Below are positions 8,023 through 16,579 of a stretch of DNA of 44,906 bases, piece after piece. The position numbers and the translations under genes are program-made. The notes below the pieces were generated by a model. The model had not been told where the DNA came from. It ran no database searches and worked only from the letters and a program-made list of their open reading frames with translations. Numbering within the stretch: position 1 is the first letter of the stretch; every line of letters starts with the position of its first letter. Source of the stretch: Candidatus Gastranaerophilales bacterium. Its GTDB lineage: Bacteria > Cyanobacteriota > Vampirovibrionia > Gastranaerophilales > Gastranaerophilaceae. The stretch is from positions 1 through 44,906 of the forward strand of contig CALUWF010000011.1 in NCBI GenBank assembly GCA_944324405.1, written 5' to 3'.

Positions 8023-9252
8023 TTAACTGTCTGCTTTTTTAAAAATCAAAGAGGTGTTAATTCCGCCGAAGGCAAAATTATTTGACATTATAATGTTTGT
8101 ATCAATATTTCGGCCCTTGCCTGTTATATAATCAAGCGGGGCACAGTTTTCATCGACATTGTTTAAATTAATGGTAGGGGCATACCAACCTTCATTGAGC
8201 ATTTTTAAAGAAAGTATTGCCTCAATTGCGCCACATGCGCCAAGGGTGTGTCCTGTGTAGCTTTTAAGTGAGCTTACGGGTACTTTTCTTTTAAAAACAT
8301 CATAAGTTGCGCGGCTTTCGGCTATATCGCCCTGTATTGTAGCGGTGCCGTGTGCATTGATGTAACCTATCTCATCAGGAGATATGCCCGCATCTTTTAT
8401 TGCAAGTTCAAGGGCCATACCCATTGTCTCATGGGTCGGGTTTGTTATGTGAGCGCCGTCGGTTGATGTACCAAAGCCTATGATTTCGCCGTATATTTTG
8501 GCACCTCTGTTTTTAGCATGTTCATATTCTTCTAAAATGAGCGTTCCCGCTCCTTCGCCAAGGACGAGTCCGTCTCTGTCTTTATCAAAAGGGGACGGAG
8601 ATAATTCGGGAGTGTTATTTTTAAGGCTTGTAGCATATAATGTATCAAAAATTGCAATGTGGGAAGGGTGCAGCTCTTCGGCACCTCCTGCTATCATAAT
8701 CGTTTCATAGCCGTTTTTTATTGCTTCATAGCCGTAACCTATGCCCATCGAGCCTGAAGTACAGGCGGTTGAGCTGGGAACAAGTCTTCCTTTTGTTTTA
8801 AAATAAAGAGATATGTTGACCGTTGTTGTCTGCGGCATCATTTTGACGTACGAACCGGAATTTACACAGCGAACCTTCTTTTCTACCTGCATAGTATAAA
8901 AATCGATGATTGATTCTAATGAGCCTGAAGAAGAACCGTAGCTGACGCCTGTTTGCCCGTTAGAAATTATTTCATCGCCCAGAAGGCCTGCATCTTTAAG
9001 GGCAATCTCAGATGTCGCCGTGCTCATAATTGCAACGCGCCCCATTGTTCTTAAAACTTTGCGGTTATAGTGTTCGGGTATAACGAAATCTTTAACGGGA
9101 GCTGCAAGGCGAGTGTTGAGGTTTTGAAACTCGTCAAGAATTTTATAATATTCAACACAGTTTTTGTATTTTTTAAGTTTGTTATATGCTAAATCAACAT
9201 CGCACCCGAGAGGGCTTGCAATTCCCATGCCTGTAACAACAACTCTTTTCAT
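8023..9252 (-). CDS. apeO: Aryl polyene beta-ketoacyl-ACP synthase (ApeO-type)
   Basis: This FabF-like ketosynthase would perform decarboxylative condensation with malonyl-ACP in polyene chain extension. The 409-aa protein has the intact Cys-His-His triad: C164 in STACTSGS, H301 in INAHGTAT and H335 in SYTGHTLGA. The C-terminal NNFAFGGINTSL is standard. It is last in the minus-strand operon apeR-P-Q-O and overlaps the upstream ketoreductase gene as ATGA (9249-9252). In described APE systems ApeO pairs with the chain-length factor ApeC, which here begins the divergent operon. Assignment as O rather than R rests on order and length. Confidence 0.85.
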   Translation of the reverse strand: MKRVVVTGMGIASPLGCDVDLAYNKLKKYKNCVEYYKILDEFQNLNTRLAAPVKDFVIPEHYNRKVLRTMGRVAIMSTATSEIALKDAGLLGDEIISNGQTGVSYGSSSGSLESIIDFYTMQVEKKVRCVNSGSYVKMMPQTTTVNISLYFKTKGRLVPSSTACTSGSMGIGYGYEAIKNGYETIMIAGGAEELHPSHIAIFDTLYATSLKNNTPELSPSPFDKDRDGLVLGEGAGTLILEEYEHAKNRGAKIYGEIIGFGTSTDGAHITNPTHETMGMALELAIKDAGISPDEIGYINAHGTATIQGDIAESRATYDVFKRKVPVSSLKSYTGHTLGACGAIEAILSLKMLNEGWYAPTINLNNVDENCAPLDYITGKGRNIDTNIIMSNNFAFGGINTSLIFKKADS

Positions 9253-9989
9253 CTGTACATGCCTCCGTTTACGCTTATTGTTTGACCTGTAATATACGAG
9301 GCGTCCGGGCTTATAAGATAATTTACAAGGCTCGCAACCTCATCAGCCCTGCCTGCGCGCCTCATCGGAATTAGTTTTTTAATTTCATCAAGAGGAATTT
9401 CGCTAATCATATCAGTGTCAATGACCCCGGGGGCAACGCAATTCACCGTTATGCCTCTTTTTGCAAGCTCAAGCGACAGTGCTTTTGTGGCGCCTGCTAT
9501 GCCGGCTTTTGAGGCGCTATAGTTAACCTGTCCGCGGTTGCCGGCAAGACCCGAGATTGAGGACATTGTAATTATTCTGCCTTTAATTTTATTTTCTATC
9601 ATGGCTTTAACTGCGGGCTTTAAAACATTGTAAAAGCTGCCCAAATTTGTATTTATAACATCGTCCCACTCGTTTTCTTCCATTATAAAAAACACATTAT
9701 CGCGCGCAATTCCGGCATTTAGTATAACCGCATAATATGCGCCGTTGTTTTTAATATCATATTCAAGGATTTCAAACGCGGATTTTCTGTCGCTTACATC
9801 AAATTGTAAAATATTTGCCTTTGTGCCCAACTGTTCAAGAGCAGCTTTTATATCTTGCGCCTTTTCTTTATTTTTGTTGCAATGCAGAATAATTTCCGCA
9901 TCTTTGTTGTTTTTTGCAATATAAAGAGCGCAATGTGCGCCAATGCCCCTGCTTGAACCCGTAATTAAAATCCTTTTATTGCTGCTCAC
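9249..9989 (-). CDS. apeQ: 3-oxoacyl-ACP reductase (ApeQ, FabG-like)
   Basis: This is an NADPH-dependent short-chain dehydrogenase reducing the beta-keto group after each condensation. The 246-aa protein shows the cofactor motif TGSSRGIG (residues 10-17), NAGIARDN, and the active-site set N115, S144, Y157 and K161 (YSASK). The ending TGQTISVNGGMYR matches FabG. It sits between the dehydratase and ketosynthase genes with minimal spacing, so its substrate is almost certainly polyene-ACP rather than housekeeping fatty acids. Confidence 0.88.
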   Translation of the reverse strand: MSSNKRILITGSSRGIGAHCALYIAKNNKDAEIILHCNKNKEKAQDIKAALEQLGTKANILQFDVSDRKSAFEILEYDIKNNGAYYAVILNAGIARDNVFFIMEENEWDDVINTNLGSFYNVLKPAVKAMIENKIKGRIITMSSISGLAGNRGQVNYSASKAGIAGATKALSLELAKRGITVNCVAPGVIDTDMISEIPLDEIKKLIPMRRAGRADEVASLVNYLISPDASYITGQTISVNGGMYR

Positions 9990-9998
9990 CGATAAACC

Positions 9999-10439
9999 TC
10001 ATGCCTGTGCGCTTTTTGGCTGATAAACATTTATTGTTGCCCTTGCGCATTCCTCATTGCCATTATAGATAAAACAGTCGAACGAAACAAGTTCGTTGTC
10101 GTTGAATACTTGCTGTGCGGTTATTATATATGTTTTGCCGAGTTCAAATTTTTCAAGATTACATCTGTATGCTCTGCTGCCAAGCAGATATCCGATTTTA
10201 GGCTTTTGCATATTGTTTTTAAACCACATATAACACCCTGCGCTTTGAGCCATAAATTCAATCCCGGCAAGAGCGCAAATACCTTCAATATTTTTATCGT
10301 ATAAAATTTTGTCTTCACTTACGGTAACAGAACATTTTACCAGATTATTTTGCGCGTCCGCTTCAATAAGCTTATCTATTAATATCATAGGGTGGCTGTG
10401 CGGCAGAATATCTTCAAGGTTCTTTACCAAATTATTCAT
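9999..10439 (-). CDS. apeP: 3-hydroxyacyl-ACP dehydratase (ApeP, hotdog fold)
   Basis: This small FabA/FabZ-like dehydratase (146 aa from the chosen start) would introduce the trans double bonds of the polyene. Key elements are LPHSHPMILID with the catalytic His at residue 14 or 16, and GIEFMAQSAGCY with the acidic residue E61. The start chosen is ATG 10439: it overlaps the apeR stop as TAATG and has a strong GGGAGG Shine-Dalgarno about 7 bases upstream. A longer frame to 10457 (adding MPGGRI) would begin inside that Shine-Dalgarno region and is less likely. Confidence 0.85.
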   Translation of the reverse strand: MNNLVKNLEDILPHSHPMILIDKLIEADAQNNLVKCSVTVSEDKILYDKNIEGICALAGIEFMAQSAGCYMWFKNNMQKPKIGYLLGSRAYRCNLEKFELGKTYIITAQQVFNDNELVSFDCFIYNGNEECARATINVYQPKSAQA

Positions 10440-11593
10440 TATTCTTCCTCCCGGCATATTATCATTGATGTATTTGAACCGCCAAAACCGAACGAGTTAT
10501 TCATTATATATTTAATATTTTGTGCTTTTTGTCCGTATTTTACAAGATTTAAACGCGGCAGTGTATCATCATATGCACCGTCAAATTTGTGCGGCAGAAG
10601 AAAACCTTCTTTATTTATATTTTTATTAATTATACCGAGGCAAAGTGCCGTTTCGACAGCCGCACAAGCGCCAAGGCAATGTCCGGTCAGGGATTTGGTG
10701 GAACTTACCGCCACATTATTTTTAAAGATTTTATATACGGCGTTTGCTTCCATTAAATCATTTGTCAGAGTCGCCGTGCCATGAAGGTTTATATAATCAA
10801 TATCACTATACTTAAGGCCGGCTTCATCAAGTGCCGTTTGCATTGCTGCGGCAGCCTCAACACCCTCGGGGTCAGGAGTTGCACAATGGTATGCGTCCGA
10901 TGTTTCTCCGATCGATACTATACTTGCAAGGCAGGAGGAGCTTTTTTCTTTTTCAAGCAGAAAAATTGCCGCTCCTTCACCAATGTTTATGCCTTTCCTG
11001 TTTTTTGAAAAAGGATTGCAAGGCTCATTTGAGAGCACTTCAAGGGAGTGAAAGCCGTAGGATGGCAATTTGCAAAGCGCGTCGGTTGCGCCCGTAATGA
11101 CGGCATCACAAATATCGTTTTCAAGAAGTTTTTTTGCGCTTGAAAAAGCTTTTGTACCGGAGGTGCATGCGCAGGAAACGCCGCTATAGTAGCCTTTTAA
11201 ATCGAGATAATTATGCAAAAAGCCTGCCGGGTTGCCAATTTGCGAGTAGTCAATATTTCCGGTGAGCGCATATTCATCTACTCCGGAATTTGTTGTTCCG
11301 ATAACCACCCCTACTCTTTTTTGTCCGTATTTTTTTATTGCATTGTCAATTTCACTTTTTATTTGAGAAACACAATTGAGCAAAAGTCTGTTTGCGCGAA
11401 TATTGTATTTTGTATTTTTAATTTGTTCAAGCGCGGTTTTGACTTTTGCAAAATAAAATTTTTTACCCTTTATTATGGTATCATCGGGAGTCAGAAAATT
11501 GTTTTCGGGGTTTAGCGCATTTTTATACATGCTTAAGATATCGTTCCCGATGCTTGAAATTGTGCCGCAGGCATTTATGTATATTTTTTTCAT
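10439..11593 (-). CDS. apeR: Aryl polyene beta-ketoacyl-ACP synthase (ApeR-type)
   Basis: This is a second FabF-like condensing enzyme of 384 aa with an intact triad: C143 in SCACTSGT, H271 in NLHGTATL and H305 in SLTGHCLGA. It is more divergent than the ApeO homologue and slightly shorter. In published APE systems a second ketosynthase (ApeR) contributes to an early or alternative elongation step. It is first in the minus-strand operon, so its promoter must lie in the 78-base gap to apeC. The stop overlaps the start of apeP. Confidence 0.85.
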   Translation of the reverse strand: MKKIYINACGTISSIGNDILSMYKNALNPENNFLTPDDTIIKGKKFYFAKVKTALEQIKNTKYNIRANRLLLNCVSQIKSEIDNAIKKYGQKRVGVVIGTTNSGVDEYALTGNIDYSQIGNPAGFLHNYLDLKGYYSGVSCACTSGTKAFSSAKKLLENDICDAVITGATDALCKLPSYGFHSLEVLSNEPCNPFSKNRKGINIGEGAAIFLLEKEKSSSCLASIVSIGETSDAYHCATPDPEGVEAAAAMQTALDEAGLKYSDIDYINLHGTATLTNDLMEANAVYKIFKNNVAVSSTKSLTGHCLGACAAVETALCLGIINKNINKEGFLLPHKFDGAYDDTLPRLNLVKYGQKAQNIKYIMNNSFGFGGSNTSMIICREEE

Positions 11594-11631
11594 AATTCAG
11601 CCTTATTTTTGATAAAAAGAATGTTTTGTAA

Positions 11632-11650
11632 TATGATAAATATTATCATA
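11632..11650. promoter_or_regulatory. Inverted repeat in the divergent apeR/apeC control region
   Basis: Perfect 7-bp arms TATGATA (11632-11638) and TATCATA (11644-11650) flank a 5-nt centre, in the middle of the 78-base spacer between the two ape operons. The position suits an operator controlling both directions. TATTAT at 11641-11646 is a weak plus-strand -10 candidate inside it. The DNA is AT-rich, so chance cannot be excluded, and no regulator gene is inside the cluster. Confidence 0.45.
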
Positions 11651-11671
11651 AACCGTCTTGGGATATAAGAG

Positions 11672-12211
11672 TTGGAATTTTGCATAAAAAAATACTGTAT
11701 CAAAAGTTTATCTGATGTCGATTTGTCTTTTCTTGCACCTATGGCGAGAAGAAAATTAAGCGAGCTTGATAAAACCGCGCTTTGCATAATGAATGAGTGC
11801 TTATCCTGTGCTGAAGATAAAAATATTAAAATTGTGTTTGCGTCACAGTATGGTGAAGTAGGGCGTTTGAAAAAGCTTGTAGGCCAATACAGTGAAGAAA
11901 ACGAAGTATCACCGGCAACTTTTAGTGCTTCGGTGCACAATAGTGTAGTCGGGCAATTTTCACTGATTAATAAAATTACAAAAAGCTATAATTCAATTTC
12001 AGCGCAGGAGTATACTTTTGAAGCGGGACTCATTGAGGCAATTACAAGTGCAAGAGATGAAGAAGTTCTTTTTTGCTTCTGTGACGGCGTTTTGACTGAA
12101 AATGCCTGCGGATTTGGCTGTATAATATCTCCAGATGGACAGAAAAATGCCTTTTTAAAAGAAGGCAGACTTTATTATATGACCGGTGGTGTTGCAAAAT
12201 GCATTTTTTAA
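11672..12211 (+). CDS. apeC: Beta-ketoacyl synthase chain-length factor (ApeC)
   Basis: The 179-aa protein matches the short ketosynthase-like family that acts as partner of the APE ketosynthase. It has LAPMARRKLSELDKTAL near the N-terminus, VFASQYGEVGRLKKLV, and SPATFSASVHNSVVGQFSLI, where a condensing enzyme would carry its active-site region but without a catalytic Cys. It starts with TTG at 11672, preceded by GGGA about 8 bases upstream; the first in-frame ATG (11741) would remove conserved residues before MARRKLS. Its end overlaps apeD by 13 bases. Confidence 0.82.
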   Translation: MEFCIKKYCIKSLSDVDLSFLAPMARRKLSELDKTALCIMNECLSCAEDKNIKIVFASQYGEVGRLKKLVGQYSEENEVSPATFSASVHNSVVGQFSLINKITKSYNSISAQEYTFEAGLIEAITSARDEEVLFCFCDGVLTENACGFGCIISPDGQKNAFLKEGRLYYMTGGVAKCIF

Positions 12212-12969
12212 GGTATTTTAGGGGCTTAGTTGTAGTTTTATCTTTTGTATTTTTCGGTGCAGGTGCGCTTGTAATAAACTATTTTATATTTCCGGCGATA
12301 AATCTGTTTGCAAAAAAAGAGCAAGCAAGGCGCTATTGCTGTAATGTAATTCATAAAACCTGGAAGTTTTTCTGTATTTTAATAGAAAAAACGGGCTCGG
12401 TGAGAATTGTCGTTTCAAACCCTGAGAAACTAAAAAATATAAGAGGTAAAATCATTACGGCAAATCATCCGAGTTTTATTGATATTGTTATACTCATAGG
12501 ACTTTTGCCCAATACTCTTTGCATGGCAAAAAAAGAAATTAAGAAAAATATTTTTATGGGAAATATCGTAAAATCTCTTTATCTTATTAACGATGAGGAT
12601 AACGAGCGCCTTTTAAGAGAGTCTTCACAAATTCTGTGCGCCGGATACAATATTGTAATTTTTCCGACAGGCACAAGAACGGAAGAGGGAGAGCCGTTAA
12701 AGCTGCATAAAGGTGCAGCACTTATGGCACTTCACAATCATGCGGATATTATTCCAATTCATATAGATTGTGATTATAAATTTCTTGCTAAAAATCATAA
12801 AATCTATGATGCCGGCGAAAGAGTTGTTACTTATACCCTAACGGTCAACGATGAAATAAAGATAGAAAATTTTACAAAACAGGATTTGAGCAAAATTCGG
12901 CTTAGAAACAGAATTAACGGTGAAATTAAGGAAAAAATTCAAAAACAGCCGCAAATTGACTTTATTTAA
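12199..12969 (+). CDS. apeD: PlsC-like acyltransferase (ApeD)
   Basis: This 256-aa 1-acylglycerol-3-phosphate acyltransferase-type enzyme is anchored by an N-terminal membrane segment (about residues 8-33). It has the catalytic HX4D motif as NHPSFID and the substrate motif FPTGTRTEEGEPLKLHKGAA. In APE clusters this enzyme is thought to help attach the polyene, or a fatty acyl chain, to the lipid anchor. It overlaps apeC by 13 bases, lacks an evident Shine-Dalgarno of its own, and is likely translationally coupled. Confidence 0.85.
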   Translation: MHFLRYFRGLVVVLSFVFFGAGALVINYFIFPAINLFAKKEQARRYCCNVIHKTWKFFCILIEKTGSVRIVVSNPEKLKNIRGKIITANHPSFIDIVILIGLLPNTLCMAKKEIKKNIFMGNIVKSLYLINDEDNERLLRESSQILCAGYNIVIFPTGTRTEEGEPLKLHKGAALMALHNHADIIPIHIDCDYKFLAKNHKIYDAGERVVTYTLTVNDEIKIENFTKQDLSKIRLRNRINGEIKEKIQKQPQIDFI

Positions 12970-13003
12970 TACTTAGGCTATAAAATATATAAAGGGGTAG
13001 CTA

Positions 13004-13264
13004 ATGACACTTGAAGAAGAATTAAAAAGTTTTATAATAGAAACGCTTGAACTGGAGGATATTACTCCGGATGACATTAATACCGATGAACCGCTTTTTA
13101 GCGAAGGACTCGGACTGGATTCAATTGATGCGCTTGAGCTCGGTATGGCCTTAAAGAAGAAATATAACCTTAAGATGAACGAGGATAAAGACGAGAACAA
13201 AAAGTATTTTTATTCGGTAAAAACCCTTGCCGATTTTATAAGAAGCACACAAAACAACGATTAG
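13004..13264 (+). CDS. apeE: Acyl carrier protein (ApeE)
   Basis: This 86-aa ACP has the phosphopantetheine attachment Ser40 in GLDSIDALELGMAL and an acidic helical composition. A good GGGG-type Shine-Dalgarno precedes ATG 13004. It is the first of two consecutive ACP genes, the arrangement known from APE clusters, in which the two carriers appear to serve different stages. Confidence 0.9.
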   Translation: MTLEEELKSFIIETLELEDITPDDINTDEPLFSEGLGLDSIDALELGMALKKKYNLKMNEDKDENKKYFYSVKTLADFIRSTQNND

Positions 13265-13273
13265 GGGAGCAAG

Positions 13274-13528
13274 ATGAGTTCTAAATTCACAAGAGAAGAA
13301 ATAGAAAAAGAACTTAAGGACATTTTGGTGAATGATTTTGAAATTGATGAAGCCAAAATCACTCCCGATGCAAATCTTTTTGAAGATTTGGAGTTTGACA
13401 GCATAGACGCTGTCGACCTTGCTGTTCGTCTGCAAGACTATACCCAAAAAAAGATTTCTCCGAATAATTTTAAACAAATAAAAACAATAAATGACGTAAT
13501 ATGCGCTATTGAAGAAATTGTAAAATAA
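13274..13528 (+). CDS. apeF: Acyl carrier protein (ApeF)
   Basis: This second ACP of 84 aa has Ser43 in EFDSIDAVDLAVRLQ. It starts 9 bases after apeE. It differs clearly from ApeE in sequence, so it is not a recent duplicate. Together they would hold the starter and the growing polyene for the ketosynthase, reductase and dehydratase enzymes encoded on either side of the divergent promoter. Confidence 0.9.
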   Translation: MSSKFTREEIEKELKDILVNDFEIDEAKITPDANLFEDLEFDSIDAVDLAVRLQDYTQKKISPNNFKQIKTINDVICAIEEIVK

Positions 13529-13532
13529 ATTT

Positions 13533-13970
13533 ATGAAGCGCATAAAAGAAGGTTTAAAAAAGTTGTTTAAAAGGTTTGGCTTTATTTTTTCAACCCTTTT
13601 TACAATTGCAATCATACTTATTTTTCATTTTACCCGCTTAAATGCGCTTAAAATCTATCCGGTTGCGGTTAATTTTTGCTTTTTTCTGACTTTTTTTTCT
13701 TCAATTTTTCAAGAGGAAACAATTATTCAAAAATTTGCAAAAATGAGTGACGGAGTGTTAAGCGAACCGGTTAAAATTTACACAAGAAAGCTTACATATA
13801 TTTGGTGCATTTTTCTTTTTATTCAGCTTTTACTTTCAATTATTACTTGTTTTATGGCAGATAAAATATGGATGTTGTATAACGGATTTTTGTCTTATTT
13901 GTTTTTGGGATGTTTTTTTGCGATAGAATATACAATTAGAGTGACTTTGAGATTGAAAAATAAATTATAG
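13533..13970 (+). CDS. apeG: Four-helix membrane protein of the APE cluster (ApeG-type)
   Basis: The 145-aa protein has hydrophobic segments at about residues 17-34, 43-58, 87-108 and 115-135. It has a conserved pattern YTRKLTYIWCIFLFI...NGFLSYLFLGCFFAIEYTIR that I recognise from the small COG4648-type membrane protein found in APE clusters. Its function is not established; a role in placing the pathway at the inner membrane or in lipid transfer is plausible. It is tightly packed between apeF (4-base gap) and the apeH/I fusion. Confidence 0.75.
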   Translation: MKRIKEGLKKLFKRFGFIFSTLFTIAIILIFHFTRLNALKIYPVAVNFCFFLTFFSSIFQEETIIQKFAKMSDGVLSEPVKIYTRKLTYIWCIFLFIQLLLSIITCFMADKIWMLYNGFLSYLFLGCFFAIEYTIRVTLRLKNKL

Positions 13971-13972
13971 AA

Positions 13973-15601
13973 ATGAACATATTTGAAATTATAAACAACT
14001 CTAAATACGCTGATATCCCTTTTGTGCTTTACAAAGGGCGCAGTTATGCAATTTCTGACATAAGAAAGATGGTTTTAGGGGCGAGTGCAAAATTAAAAGA
14101 GGACAAAAGGCAAAAAGTCCTTTTGGTATCCGAGAATAATTTTGATTTTATAATTGGTTTTCTTGGCTGTGTATTTGCGCAAAAAGAAATTTTTCTCCCT
14201 TCGGATATAAAAAAAGCGCAAAATTTGGGAGAGGATTTTATACTTTTAGATAAAATTGAAGAAACGGTATTTGATGAATTATGTGATTTGACCGCTTCTG
14301 ATTTTAATAATACTTATATTACATTTTGCACCTCCGGTTCTTCGGGCAAAGTAAAGACTTTAAGGAAAAATCTTGCTTGCTTGATGGATGAGGCTAAAGA
14401 CATTGAAGAGTGTTTTGGGGTTTTTATGCCGAGCAAAAATGTCAAAATTTGCGCTTCAACAAGCCCAAGGCATATGTTTGGCTTTGCATTTCAATTTTTT
14501 ATTGCGCTTTGTAATTGTTCAAGGTTTATATTAAGTGCGGACGAAGTTGTATATCCGGATAAAGCTGATATTGTAGACTGCATATTTATTTCAACCCCTT
14601 CGTTTTTAGATGAGTTTTTAAAGTATAATGTTGATTTAAAATGCGCTCCAAAGCTTATTTTTAGTGCAGGCGACAAGCTTTGTGACAAAACTCTTCAATA
14701 TTTTAAAAGTTTTGGTGTAAAAATCATTGAAATATATGGAAGCACCGAAACGGGTACTATTGCTTATAAAGCAGAGGACGGTTATTTTCACTGTTTAAAA
14801 AATGTTGAAATAAGCAAAGATGAACAGTCGCAAATTATAATTAAATCCCCCTATTTTTTACAAGATGAAGTAAAATTGGGTGATTGTATTAAAAGTTCCG
14901 ACAATAAGACTTTTATGCTCGGACAAAGAACAGACAGGATTTTAAAGATACAGGAAAAAAGAATAAACGCAATTGAAATTGAGGAAATATTAAACAATAG
15001 CGTTTTTGTAGATGAGTCATACTGTTTTAAGTATGAAAACAAACTGGCATGTGCGGCGGTGTTAAGTGAGCAGGGAAAAGCTGCTTATATTGATACGGAT
15101 AATTTTGACAGAACTGCCCTTGTAAAGCTTTTAAAGGCGGATGTTGCCCAAAAATCACAAATAGTGCCACAAAGATGGAAATTTTTATACGAAATTCCAA
15201 AAACTCAAAGAGGAAAGATTGACAGAGGAAAAATAGAAGAATTTTTTAATTTAAATATTTCTCTTCCTCTTGTTTTAAAATACAAAAAAGATAATGACAG
15301 TGCATGCTTTAAACTTTTCTTTTCAAAAAACTGTAATTTTTTTGCAGGACATTTTGATGGTTTTCCCGTTGTTCCGGGCGTAATTCAGCTTTACTTCGCA
15401 AATAAATTTGCAAAAGAAGCTTTTAAATGCGAGGTTTTGGAAAGTCCCGTTAAGAAAATTAAATTTTCGCATATTATAAAGCCGGATGAAGAGATTGACC
15501 TTAAACTAAGTCTTGAAGGCAAAAATATCAGTTATAATTATTGCAGGGATGATATAATATATTCCTGCGGTGTTATGGAGATAAAACAACAGGGGGAATA
15601 A
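13973..15601 (+). CDS. apeH/apeI: Fused acyl-AMP ligase (ApeH) and hotdog dehydratase (ApeI)
   Basis: The 542-aa protein joins two activities. Residues about 1-430 form an ANL-superfamily adenylating enzyme with the ATP loop TFCTSGSSGKVKT, the IEIYGSTETG motif, hinge region GQRTDRILKIQEKRI and a C-terminal lysine motif PKTQRGKIDR. It would activate the aryl starter acid and load it on an ACP. Residues about 445-540 form a hotdog dehydratase with the FabZ-like core FFAGHFDGFPVVPGVIQLYFA containing the catalytic His. In the APE clusters I recall these are separate genes in the same order (H then I), so this is a natural fusion of neighbours. There is no stop or frameshift between the domains. 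Confidence 0.85.
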   Translation: MNIFEIINNSKYADIPFVLYKGRSYAISDIRKMVLGASAKLKEDKRQKVLLVSENNFDFIIGFLGCVFAQKEIFLPSDIKKAQNLGEDFILLDKIEETVFDELCDLTASDFNNTYITFCTSGSSGKVKTLRKNLACLMDEAKDIEECFGVFMPSKNVKICASTSPRHMFGFAFQFFIALCNCSRFILSADEVVYPDKADIVDCIFISTPSFLDEFLKYNVDLKCAPKLIFSAGDKLCDKTLQYFKSFGVKIIEIYGSTETGTIAYKAEDGYFHCLKNVEISKDEQSQIIIKSPYFLQDEVKLGDCIKSSDNKTFMLGQRTDRILKIQEKRINAIEIEEILNNSVFVDESYCFKYENKLACAAVLSEQGKAAYIDTDNFDRTALVKLLKADVAQKSQIVPQRWKFLYEIPKTQRGKIDRGKIEEFFNLNISLPLVLKYKKDNDSACFKLFFSKNCNFFAGHFDGFPVVPGVIQLYFANKFAKEAFKCEVLESPVKKIKFSHIIKPDEEIDLKLSLEGKNISYNYCRDDIIYSCGVMEIKQQGE

Positions 15602-15619
15602 AGGCTGAGGGCTGAGAAG

Positions 15620-16036
15620 ATGAAAAGTATAAAAACAAGCTGCACAATAAAGGTGGAATTTTATAATCTTGACCCGATGAATGTTGTCTGGCATGGTAAT
15701 TACATAAAATTTCTTGAAGAAGCAAGATGTGATATGCTTGAAAAAATCGGCTACACTTACGACAATATGCGAGAGGACGGCTCGGTTTATCCTGTTGCGA
15801 AAATGGATTTAAAATATATTAAACCTGCAACATTCAGACAAATACTCCTTGTTGAAACAACCTTGCTTGAACTTGAACCTGCCATGATTATCTCATATAT
15901 TATCAAAGACCAAAAAACCAAAGAGAAGCTTTTTAAGGCAAAAAGCATGCAAATAAGAGTTGATGTAAAAACAAGAGAAACTCTTTATACTGCGCATAAA
16001 AATTTTCTTCAAAAGATTAAGGAATATAATAAATGA
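15620..16036 (+). CDS. apeK: 4HBT-type thioesterase (ApeK)
   Basis: This 138-aa hotdog thioesterase has the 4-hydroxybenzoyl-CoA thioesterase signature NLDPMNVVWHGNYIKFLEEAR, with the catalytic Asp at about residue 19. It could release the polyene, or proofread mis-loaded acyl-ACP. A GAGAAG Shine-Dalgarno precedes the ATG. Its stop overlaps the start of apeL as ATGA. Confidence 0.85.
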   Translation: MKSIKTSCTIKVEFYNLDPMNVVWHGNYIKFLEEARCDMLEKIGYTYDNMREDGSVYPVAKMDLKYIKPATFRQILLVETTLLELEPAMIISYIIKDQKTKEKLFKAKSMQIRVDVKTRETLYTAHKNFLQKIKEYNK

Positions 16037-16578
16037 AAAAAGTCGTGTTTTTATTTTTATTCTTTTTTGCGTTTTGCACTTTAGATGTTTGCGCTTCGGA
16101 TATTTTTTCTTGCAGGGCGGATATAAATAAGCTCGGCGCGCAAATGCCGCAATTTGAAAATACGGTCTGCAAGTTTGAACAAAATAAATACATAAGCCAA
16201 ACGGGTGTAAATTTAAAATCCGGCGGTAATTTCGAATTTATAAAAAATAAAGGCATAACCTTTGAAACTCTTTACCCGATACATTCGCAAGTTTCATATA
16301 ATGCATCTGACAATAAAAATATAAATGCTGTTGTAAAATCGGTTATTAATAAGGATTTTTCACGACTTGAGAAGAATTTTGATTTTTTTATGAAAAAAAA
16401 TAATCAGACAGACTGGCAGCTTGCACTCAAGCCAAAAGCCGGTTTTGCGCTTGAGGGGGATATGGATTACCTTTTAATAGAAGGCAAGACGGTAAATTTA
16501 AAAGGGGTAATCACAAAAATTACAATAGCGCTCAAAAGTACGGTAACAACAATTAATTTTAGCCAATGCAGGTATTAA
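16033..16578 (+). CDS. apeL: LolA-like periplasmic carrier (ApeL)
   Basis: The 181-aa protein has a cleavable signal peptide (hydrophobic core about residues 4-15, cleavage near CASD) and a LolA/LolB-like mature part: FENTVCKFEQNKYISQTG, then GGNFEFIKNKGITFETLYPI, then DWQLALKPK. LolA-type proteins carry lipids or lipoproteins across the periplasm; in APE clusters this homologue is presumed to ferry the polyene lipid. It overlaps apeK by four bases and is followed after one base by the MMPL exporter gene. Confidence 0.82.
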   Translation: MKKVVFLFLFFFAFCTLDVCASDIFSCRADINKLGAQMPQFENTVCKFEQNKYISQTGVNLKSGGNFEFIKNKGITFETLYPIHSQVSYNASDNKNINAVVKSVINKDFSRLEKNFDFFMKKNNQTDWQLALKPKAGFALEGDMDYLLIEGKTVNLKGVITKITIALKSTVTTINFSQCRY

Positions 16579-16579
16579 A

